From positions 124,185,821-124,249,820 of the forward strand of contig OV050033.1 of the NCBI GenBank assembly GCA_920105625.2: a stretch of 64,000 nt of DNA. Reading direction: 5' to 3'. The translations under genes and the position numbers were made by a program. Source of the stretch: Clusia tigrina (lineage: Eukaryota; Arthropoda; Insecta; Diptera; Clusiidae). The notes beneath the pieces are model-generated. The model was not told the origin of the DNA and ran no database searches. It worked only from the letters and a program-made list of their open reading frames with translations. Of the stretch, positions 54,804 to 64,000 are shown in pieces; the first letter of the stretch is position 1; the number at the start of each line of letters is the position of its first letter.

Positions 54804-57800
54804 TCACTGCCTTCTCACCGTACGTTCGCGGCTCTCCTCGCGGTGCAGTCCATGGCGGGGTGGCGAAGTGCTGCCGCCATTGCTCAGACGCGTCTTGCGT
54901 GAGCGCTTAAATTTCGCCATGTCCTCACCGAACACGTCGCCCGTTCGCAGCGCGGAGATGAGGTCGTCGAACTCGCCCTTGTTGTTGTCGCCCTTGACGG
55001 GTGAGTCGGCGCTGTTGGCCGACTTCAGTCCTAGATTGCGTGCTACGGACGACATCAATCCTTCCTTGTTCTTGCGTTCGATTGTGCGCTTCTTCAGTTC
55101 GGCCTCCTGTTTGGCACGTTTCTCCTCCTCCTCCTGTCGCTTGCGGAAGTTGTCGTTGTCCTGACGTGCCTCGGTGAAGGCCGTGAGGAAGGCATCGAAT
55201 ATGCCGAAGAACTCGTCGGGCTGTAGCACGGAACCGTCTTCGCCGAAGAGTCTCACTGCCCGATCGAAGCGTGTCTTCATGTCTTGGAATTTGTCCTCCA
55301 GCTCAGCGAAACGCACTGAGGCCTGAGCATGGAATTCACGCATCACGGGCAAAAAGCGATCGCCCTGCTGGGCCGGACCCGACGAACGATGGAATTCGAT
55401 TTCGCGCGCCACATCCGCCAAGCCGGTTCGCAGCATTAGTATGTCCTTGTCCATTTCGCCCAGCGACACCTTGGACGCCTCACGCACATGCGGTATGTCG
55501 TCCTCGAGCTTGAGCAGATCCTTGAACTTCTTGTCGATCACCTGCACGAGGTAGTGCAGCAGAGTGGTGCCCTTGGCAGCGCTCGATTTTGTGTCGGCGA
55601 GGCGGTTCAGGGAGGCCAAACGGAAGCCGGAAGCATTGCCTCGGGCGCCACGGTTCATGTAGTTGCCTGCAGTAAAATAATTAAGATTTTGAGTGTTAGG
55701 TTTTGGGATCATGGGTCTTACCCAAAGCTAGAACCAATTCTAGAAGTTTTCTGAGACGCCTGGAACGAGCCACTTCACGCGAGGCTTCCATCACACTCGT
55801 TATCCGCGGTATCAGATCGTTAATGGTGATCATGAAGCGTTTCTTATAGTGCAGACTCTTCAGACGCTGCTCGTAGTGGGGAATTCTGGAGGAGAAGGTG
55901 GGATTGTAGATAATTGAATATGTAAATCTAGTCTGATTTGTTTCGGTATTACGAGTACTTACTTTGAAATTTCGTAGAGGAAGCGATCAGCGCGCGCCAG
56001 TGATTCGATGTCCTCACTGTGCTCATCCAGCAGCGCTCTCTCCTCGGCGGACGGTGTGAATTTCAACAACTGCTCGACCATATCGAGCGCCAGTTGCTCA
56101 TTCGAGTCCATCGAAAGTATGGCTCTGAAAGTGAAAGGGGCTTTTATATAGAAACCCGTCGTTCTCGGTGCTGACAGGGTATAACTCACTTGGAAATCTC
56201 CTCATCCGTCATCTTCAGTTTACTTAGGAGAATTGTGCAATTCTGGGCACGTCGCCCATCGATAACCGAGAGAATTTTGGTGCGTTGTTTGCCCATCAGG
56301 CGCAGGTCTTCAATGGACCCATCGTGCTGCTTTAAAGTTGGAAAAACCTTGTTAGTATATCATTGGAAACTCAGCGGTTCCAAAACAGAGGATGGAAAAA
56401 AGGGTTTTAGATGAGTATGTGTGACAAGGGATGCAAGGATTGGATCTACCCACAACATATATCAACGATCCACGATCCTCTATAAAGTATGATTGTCAAC
56501 AGAACAATGATGAGTCCCCCATGGACTGGGAATTTCAAATGAAAAGAAGAGGTTGTTGGGAATTCCAAAGGGAGACTGGAGATGTATTGGAAATCCGAAG
56601 ATAACATTTTGTTCCGAAGAGAGATAAATTCTGCTATTTGTAAAGGAATGGCTCTTTTTGGGCCATAAAACAATTCCGTTGAAGATACAATATCCCAGAA
56701 TCTGAGCCCTGGAACAAATATTTTCCGATGATAAATTATTCCCATACGGAACTCCCACGTCTGAGACTACTCCTATATATACGCATGGGCAGCTGGAACT
56801 TTACACCGTCCCTCACACCAGTCCAACCGCAGTTGGGTGGCACCTCTCCACGCTTCACACTTACCGCTACGCCATTCTTCTGGTAGGCTGAGAAGAGTTT
56901 ATCTATGGACTCCAGTTCCATGTTGTTGTACCATTTCGATTCGTCTAATTCACTCCAGACGGTGCCCTGCACCTTGGCGTCTGGCAGTTTCGACCAATTA
57001 AAGCTCTTCAACGGGTTCGTGGGCTGTGGCACATTCTTCTTTGGCACTTCAGGTTTAGGTGGTGGTGGTGCTGTGGGTGGGAAACAACATGAAATAATCT
57101 ATCAATGGCTCGTATTGCAGTGCTTACCCATCGTAGGTGCCAACACTGGTGGCACAGGCGCGCCTGGACAAGGTGGTGGGGGTGGTGGAGCCGCAGCCAT
57201 GGGCGGCGGTGGAGGTGGCACCATTTTCATGGGTGGCGGTGGTGGTGGCGGTGACACGGCTCCGTTACAACCGGTTAGGCCGGCCACCTTCTGGTCGTCT
57301 GGTATGCTGCCCTCCGTTACCAGGCGTTCCAGACGTGTGCGTTCCTGCTGTTCGGTCATCAGGCGGTGTTGCAGATCCTCCGCACGCATTTCGGCGGTCT
57401 GAGCACGCTGCACAGCTTGCGAATGATTCGCAGACTCTTTTTCCAAGCGTTCACGCATTCGCGCCAAACCCGTCTCGAGGTCCTCCTTCTCTTGCATCCG
57501 CAAGTCGAGTTCCTGTTCCTTTTTGGCCAGCCGCGATTGCACCTCGAAGTTCTCGCGCTCCAATTCGTCGGCTCGTTTGCGGGCCTGGGTCAGTTCTTCC
57601 TCCTTTACCAGCAGACGCACGATCTCGTTGACATTGATGTGCAGGGGAGCGACATCGGGATCTTGCACGGAAGTGGTGGACAATTTGTCTTTGTTGGGAT
57701 CGTCGGGGTCGACGTCGCTGAGGGGACGCCCTTCGGTTTGCAATACGAGCTGCTGAACGATGCGATCGAACATGAGCCAGTGCTGAGTGCAGTGGCCAGT

Positions 57801-60800
57801 ATCTGGAGAAGCGGAAAGAGGTATGAAATAAGTATTTAAAGGAAGTAGGGCGCTGGTCACTTACATGGTAGAAGGAGCATGTGCTCCAGCAGGGATAGCA
57901 TGTGTGGATAAGCGGGCGAATGACTCAATTTCCGCCTCAGCAAATCAAACATGGCAGTGCCACTTTTAGTGTCCACGTGTTCATGGTTGAACTTCCGAGC
58001 CAATTCCTTCTCGTCCTCGGCACGCACCATTTCAAAGAAATCCTGTGGCATTGGAGGGCAGAATTAGGAGAATCAATTATTACGTGGCTAGTAAAATAAA
58101 CCTACCAAATGCCTGTCCAGTGTTTCATTTTCGTGCTTCCTCAATTTGTCGATGACTGGTTGGATGCCCAGCATGAGAAACTCATAACGCAAGTGCAGGC
58201 GAAACTCGAGATTTTCTTGGCCAGGGCCGTAGTTGAGCACCGCATTGATGAATGACATGATGGCGGTTTTCAGATTGACGTCGTCGCGGTAGGCTCCGGT
58301 CGAGCGGTCCAAATCATTGACGATGCTCTGCAAAGCAAAAATGTTATTCATCTCTGCTGAGGGAGTGGCGAAATTGAACAAACCTGAAACCGTGCGCGTT
58401 CCGTTGCGAAGTCTTGGAAGTTGAGCATCGCCTGCAGTACTTTGCGGTGACCTCCCGGCACCAGACACACAGCTCCCAATATCTCCAAGGCGGCCACCTT
58501 CGTCTTGATGTTGTCCGCCGCCAAGGAACGCGCTATGGTGTCAATGGAAGTGGGATGCGCCAAGACATGGGCACGACCAGTCTGTAAGAAAGTTGGAATT
58601 ATAAGGAATTCCATATTCTAATGATCCCAGTGACCAACCAACAAATTACTTACAGAATTATTCATCAGCGCCTTAATGCAGCCTATGAGACTAGTATGCA
58701 ACGAGCTGTTCGTCACGCGTATGTCCATCTTCTGCAGCAGATTCAGGAGAGCCGGCAATCCTTCGAACTCCACGAAGCGCTGCACGAAGCTGTGCGTCGA
58801 CGTCCGCAGGGCGGTCTTCAAGGCGTCCAGAAATGTGGTGTGGCCCTCGATGCGAGCGCTGTACTCATGACAGGGCGAATCTTCGGGGCTGTTGTTCAAG
58901 TGATGCATCAAATCCTGCAGTCGGTCAATGTAGTGCTCCGCGGTGGGCGGCTGGGTCATGTTTGCTGCCGGATTGCCGTCGACTGTGTCCAGCGGCGACT
59001 TGCGTGAGCAATAAATTTGCCACTTCTTCTGTGGCGGCAAACTGAGCATGGCCTCCTTGTTGGGTGCTGTCAGATCGAGCTCCTCGACCAGTTCGGCAAA
59101 TTTCGTATCCAGCTCATCGACCGATGGCATGGGTTGTGTGGGGGTCAGTGTTTGTAGCGTGAATGCGCCCTCAACGACGCAAATTTCTGGCGGTTCGTCA
59201 TCCTGCAGGAGATTTTAAGTCATGTGAAAATCCGCGAATATCTTAAAACTAGCACTAGGACCATTATTCATTATCCATTATTCTAGAAGGAGGTATTTTA
59301 GCTCTCCTCTATGAAACCTCTAATGAGTCACAAGTAGAATCATGCATTTCAGGAGAGATCTACATTCACTTTTCACTGAAAGAGTTCACGATGACAACGA
59401 TAAAAAGACGATTGGAGATGGAGGATAAAATACCTCCTTCTAGAATAATGTTTCTAGTTCTAGTTGCAAGAATATATAAACTGAGGTTCCCCAGGGGCTC
59501 CACAGAGGTTCTTCATGGACTCCTCAGAGTTTCTTCGTGGGCTCCTCAGAGGTTTCTCAGTGGCTCATCAGAAACTCCTCAAGAGTCCACTCGCAACTTG
59601 TAGCTCGTGGTCAGTGACTTTTGATCTATACCCGTACTACAGTGGTCGCTTTTTCCCTACTTTCAAATGAACATTTGTTTTAGCCAGCCAAAGTCGACTA
59701 AACTCTGTGACTTTACACTTTATTTAAGTTTGGAAAACCTTCAATTGAAATTGGAGCTATGAAAACGGGCGGTCATGTCCGCCTACTCAGTTCCGTTCAC
59801 TATTAACAAATATGGAAGAGTTTCTAATTTAAGTGCCTCTTCGAAAGGCAACACGGTCAAGGCTGAGAGAGGCTCACAAATGCCAGAATATTTTTCAATT
59901 AGAAACTCTGACGCACCAGCTCACAAAACAGTTGCTGACGAGCAACTTGGCCGTCAAGCTTGAGTTCACCGGTTACAAGACTGAGGGAGCTGAGGGGCAG
60001 ATGAAGTTGAAGTTCAGCTGGAGTCAGTAGGCAATTTGAGCGGATATCGTTACAAAGAAGTGCGAGTACCAAGACAATGTCTGGCAGTGGAGGCTATGAG
60101 CCGCCTATAAAGCGGTGGCTGCTACCTACGGTCTGGAGAGTATTTATGGCGATTTCCTAATTCTACCAAATTCATGCTTAGCTAAAAATTTCTCTGAATT
60201 TGACAACGGAGATTGGAAGACTTTAAGCAATAAGAAGCAACTGACCCACTACTAACTTGCTGACGAAGTGCTGCGTTAGTTTGCTTTGGTCTATGAATAT
60301 CCTCTGGAAGTGCTCGGTTCAAAATTCTGCAGTAAGACTTTGGACTAAACTTAATATTCATGACTTGGCTGCTGTAGTCGCAAGGGGAGCTAGCTAGGAG
60401 ACTTTCTGGCTAGGAAGACAGCTCAGCTATTAACTATCTTCTTATTCATGTTCTTGAAAAAGTCTGACGTGATTTCTGTCCTCAAGAAATTCTTCCAAAT
60501 TCGGTTCAGGAACTAAATCTGTGAATTTGACATTAAAAGGGTTGCAATTTTGGCTGCTGTGGTGACAGAAAATTTGGAAAGATCTTCATCCATAACAATA
60601 GTTCCTTTTCACTCGTAGGTTCTCCACAAATTAGGAGAAGATAAATGAGTGTTCAGTTGGTAATAAAAATGTTGACCAATTCTTTAGTAATAAAAGTTGC
60701 CTCAACAACAACACAGCACGAGCCCACTTAAGCTCAGCCCAGTTACCCGCAAACATATTCAGTTAAAGCCCTTAATTCTCTCCGACGCTGGTTTGGCTTG

Positions 60801-61714
60801 GTCCAATCTTGCTCAAATAGTCGGACAAAGCCAAGGAAACCACCAAATGGAAACATTTTTCACTTGAGTGCTTCCGCGCTGAGGCGGCAAATGGAATCTC
60901 GTCAAAAATGTGTAACAACTGCAAATTTGGGGTCTGCCAGAAGTGGCGTATACGCTCCACTGAAGCCTCAATGAGACGAGTATATTTTCCACATTTCCTA
61001 AGCTGGGCATTATGTTCATATGCCAATGCAAACCGACCCGCCCACACTCACCTTAAAACAGCCGCACCATCCGCGTCGGCCCCTGAACGCTGGCATCTTG
61101 CGCTGCTGCTGATGGCGGTAGAACTTCTGTAAGGGTGTCTCCTTGTTGGCGTCCGCTTTGTCAGAGGCGGCGTCTTTGCAGAACTGATGTCCGAAGGTGT
61201 ACCCTAATATGTTGTACGTGTAGTAAGAGCCACTGCCACTGCCGTTGCCAGTGCCGCCAACTGCATCATTAGTCGCGGACTGCGGCCCTTGTTCCGCGTG
61301 CTGCTGCGGCAGCTGTTGTTGCCGTTGTTGCTGGGCCTGCTGTTGCTGCTGCTGCTGCTGTTGCCAGTAGCGTTGCAGGTTGTGCAAGCAATTGAGTTCG
61401 GGCAGACGAGCCTTCAGCTGACTGAAGTCGAAGCGTTGCTGGAAGGATGTGGAGGAAGTGTCACTTGTGGCACTATTCGTTAGACTGTTGTTGGTATTGT
61501 GATCTATGCTGCTGCTGCTACCGCAATTGTTATTATTGCTGCTGGTGCTGTTGTTGTTATTGCTGTGATTGTCGTTGTACCGCTGCAGTTGCTGCTGGGA
61601 CGAGTTGCTCGCGGGCTTGTGGAGCGTACTGTCCGGCGTGGTTTGTAGACTGTCGTTGTTGGCACTGAGTGTGTCCGGCTCGTTGGTGCAGCCGATGGGA
61701 CACGCCTGCAAAGT
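54804..61714 (-). CDS. DAAM: Formin DAAM (dishevelled-associated activator of morphogenesis)
   Basis: I reconstruct the exons as 61714-61052, 59202-58654, 58581-58384, 58327-58106, 58042-57865, 57802-57128, 57070-56865, 56326-56190, 56124-55963, 55885-55722 and 55666-54804, all with consistent phases. The short isoform starts at ATG 61096 ([15 protein letters not shown], then [12 protein letters not shown]) and has 1,132 residues. A longer isoform continues the frame 5' through a Gln/Asn-rich stretch to an acceptor at 61715, with further exons outside the recognised part. Domains: GTPase-binding and FH3 region (about residues 35-400), coiled coil (about 455-565), proline-rich FH1 (SPPPPPPP.., about 585-625), FH2 from [18 protein letters not shown] (about 645) to about 1040, and a DAD with [13 protein letters not shown] and basic FKRSRKTR (about 1076-1105). 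It nucleates and elongates actin filaments under Rho/Wnt-PCP control. The exon at 56326 could begin 3 nt earlier. Confidence 0.92.
59760..60345 (+). pseudogene. Degenerate coding-like sequence in the first DAAM intron
   Basis: On the plus strand (antisense to DAAM) several frames in succession read protein-like text, for example [20 protein letters not shown] followed by [16 protein letters not shown], then [30 protein letters not shown] and [20 protein letters not shown], broken by stops and frameshifts. It looks like an intronless remnant of a gene or transposon. I cannot name the family. Confidence 0.35.
61310..61365 (-). repeat. CAG-type polyglutamine tract in the DAAM long isoform
   Basis: On the DAAM coding strand this encodes nine successive Gln ([14 protein letters not shown]) with further Gln-rich flanks. 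It lies only in the long N-terminal form, and its length is likely variable between alleles. Confidence 0.75.
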
Positions 61715-61739
61715 CTGAAATGGCACAAATGGCGACACA

Positions 61740-62290
61740 ATTTTTAATTTTCCTCAAAAAATTTATGTTATTTAATTAAATTTTAAAACGTTTTCAATGA
61801 CAGCAAATTTTGATTTAAAACAAAATTTTAATTATAAATTTTCTTTACGAGGTTCAATGACAGCAAATTGGGATTTAAAAAAATTTTGGAGTAAAAAACT
61901 GAAAGAGGGACATCTGAGGCAGGTTACACCCACTCCGAAACATGCTACACATTAAAGTACATCAATTCAAAGCAAGCTATACCGTAGCCACCACCAGGGG
62001 CGCGGCCCAGTTTCAGAGGGGACTTCGATGTCTAAGTGCATTTATGTCCAGCTACATTTTTATGTTGTTCAAATTCAGGTCTTCTTCTTTCAGTGGTACG
62101 GGGTTCCACTACCCAGAACCATACTTGAATCCGCACCTGAAGACCTCAAACCTACAAGGCAGAAGAGTAGACGGACTAACTTTTTGGTAACCTATCAAGC
62201 AGGTACCCAACATAGACAAATCACAGGACAACTCTCGCTCACTTGAATTGAGGATGTGAGTCAGCATGAGAGAATATGAGGTACTGATGA
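61740..62290. other. Upstream DAAM intron or promoter DNA
   Basis: It is AT-rich near 61745-61870, with a small direct repeat ('ttcaatgacagcaaatt' at about 61794 and 61854). No exon can be assigned. Confidence 0.35.
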
Positions 62291-62299
62291 TTTGGGGTT

Positions 62300-63600
62300 T
62301 GCAAGGTTAACTATAACAATCTTTACTAGCTGTCGAAGGATAAATGCACATAACTTTACGAGAGTAATCTCTGTATTGGCCGAAGTTACTTTGGAGCAAA
62401 CTTATTTTGGGAGCCAAATCCCACCTTCGAAAGATGCAATCACATCCACCGAGAATTAATCTTTGTAGTGCACGAAGTTACTCTGGATACTACACATTTT
62501 GAACCCCTTTCGAAACATACAGCGTTAGTAATCTAAACTCCAGTTCTTCAGAGGGCGACCTCTGTTTTGAATGAAGTCATTTTGTATCCCCTTCAACCCG
62601 CTTTCGAATGGGACGAAGCTACTTTGGATATTAATTATTTTCAGGTCCAAACACCACCTTTGAAGGATACAGCCACAACAGCCTGCCACTGATGTCAGCG
62701 ATGATACCCTGAAAACATCTTTCGAAGGGGACGAAGTGGCTTTGGAGACTACTTTTGAGGCTCTAACCCCAACTTCGGAGGGTACAGTCACATCAACTTA
62801 TCATTTCTCTCTGTATTGGACGAAGTTAATATGGAGACCACCCATATTGAACTGCAGAACCATCTCGAAGGGCATAGGCATATCAACCTATGAGAGTAAC
62901 CGCGTTGTTGGACGAAGCTACTTTGGATAATACTTATTTTGAACTCCAGAACCATCTTCGAAGGATATAGGTACACTATTCTATGAAGGCAAGCTCTGTT
63001 TTGAGCGAAATCATCTGGAAAGAGCTCCAAAACTCTTTCGATGTGCACGAAGCAACTTTGGAAACTACTTATTTTGCGCTCTATAACCCCCTTCCAAGGG
63101 TACAGCTAAAAACCTACGAGGATGACCTCTGTTTTGAACGAAGCTTAGGTTAGGTAGGTTAGGCAGCCGCATCGCTCAGAAAATAGTGATGGCACTATAC
63201 CACCAGTTCGATCCGTTGTGAACGAATCTTATTGGCGTAATAATCATTTTGAACTCCAGTACACCCTTCAAAAGGTACAACCACATTAATATACGAGGTC
63301 AACCCCTGTGTTGGACGAAGTTACTTGGGTACCACTCATTTTGAACTCCAGAAGCGCTTTCGAAAGATACAACTTAAGCACTGCATTGAACGATATTACT
63401 CTGGAGAGACATTCGGAAGCCCTTTCGCATGGTACAGCCGCATCCGCCTAGAAGCAACCTCTGTATTGAACGATGTTATTTTGGGTACCACCCCATTTTG
63501 AACTCCAAAACTACCTTGGAAGCTCACACATTAACCTACGAGGATGAACTCTGTTTTGAACGAAACTGCTGTGGAGAAACCTTACTTTCTCACTCCAAAT
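62300..63600. repeat. Degenerate minisatellite, period about 90 bp
   Basis: Variants of 'gaacgaagttactttggagac..cattttgaactccagaac..ctttcgaaaggtacag' recur about every 86-100 bp. Unit starts are visible near 62386, 62472, 62613, 62731, 62820, 62914, 63047, 63136, 63222, 63314, 63388, 63470 and 63559. Copies are diverged by substitutions and small indels. The many short ORFs inside are repeats of the same unit, not genes. Confidence 0.8.
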
Positions 63601-64000
63601 CCTTCGTTTTTTTACACTCTCAGCCACTCATTCGGAATTTATTTACTTTCGTTAATTGTTGGGGGGTTTACTAACTGCGCTAAATTTACTTCGTTAGTGC
63701 ACTGAACCATTTTTATGATTCTTGCATAAAACTTTGCGAGTTATTTCATTGTCCGAGTAAATCGAAAAACAGATAAATTGCAAATTGCACTCGCAGCACT
63801 TCAGCTGGAATTTTGGGGCCGCTCTCGCCTCGTACGTTGGCTTTTATGGCACAATTTAAATCCGCGCTTTGCAGCATGCCTCTTAAAATGCTTTGCTTAA
63901 CGGTTAATTTGAAACAGTCTCGATGGCGGCAATTTATTGCCCAAGCCGAGTTAAACAAAGTGTTACTAAAAATTCACTAATTGACCACGGGCACGAGCCT
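63601..64000. other. Unassigned right end of window
   Basis: Mixed-composition DNA with no gene, RNA or repeat that I can support. Confidence 0.3.

Noticed and set aside
62300..63600. CRISPR-like regularly spaced repeat
   Set aside because: The periodicity is real, but the units are diverged, spacing drifts, the repeats are not short and identical, and the genome is an animal one. It is a minisatellite.

Overview
The window is a piece of a higher dipteran (fly) genome, probably a tephritid-like fruit fly. It has short spliced genes with GT-AG introns, a TATA plus initiator promoter style, abundant degenerate LINE, mariner and Helitron remnants, and long A/T-rich low-complexity tracts. The conserved gene set on the right (NAA30, MTPAP, a Tsp2A-type tetraspanin, ESF1, DNase II, DAAM) resembles genes I recall as neighbours near the tip of the Drosophila X chromosome. 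The species assignment and the synteny statement are inference, made without any database search.

Left third (1-30 kb), gene-poor and repeat-rich. It holds degenerate tandem repeats (about 160-bp and 120-bp periods), one minus-strand histidine-rich secreted protein gene (about 2.0-2.6 kb), a 2-kb A-rich desert, LINE fragments, and then the most interesting region at 10-21.4 kb. That region is a young cluster of four small secreted proteins that look like stand-alone beta-glucan-recognition (CBM39/GNBP N-terminal) domains. Three promoters in the cluster share a TATA box, an initiator, a candidate NF-kappaB (Relish/Dif) site, and an inverted repeat flanking that site. The duplicated units are punctuated by Helitron pieces (including a plausible Helitron 3' terminus), a mariner remnant and a LINE end. 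One junction fuses two copies, so that the second ORF lacks its own promoter and overlaps the first by 37 nt.

Middle (31-47 kb). NAA30 (plus strand) and MTPAP (minus strand) are convergent. A 5,255-bp segment containing both 3' ends is tandemly duplicated (32473-37727 and 37728-42982) and appears identical over everything compared. The outer halves keep one intact copy of each gene, while the inner halves leave a 5'-truncated NAA30 and an orphan MTPAP 3' part. A tetraspanin of the Tsp2A type sits on the opposite strand inside the large MTPAP intron.

Right third (46-64 kb). MTPAP and ESF1 diverge from a 1.1-kb shared upstream region. A complete three-exon DNase II gene follows. The minus-strand formin DAAM fills 54.8-61.7 kb; its short isoform is complete, and its long isoform starts upstream of the visible exons. 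The window ends in an approximately 90-bp-period degenerate minisatellite. The conserved genes act separately: N-terminal acetylation, mitochondrial polyadenylation, epithelial junction tetraspanin, 18S rRNA processing, lysosomal or digestive DNA degradation, and actin nucleation. They are linked by position, not by a pathway.
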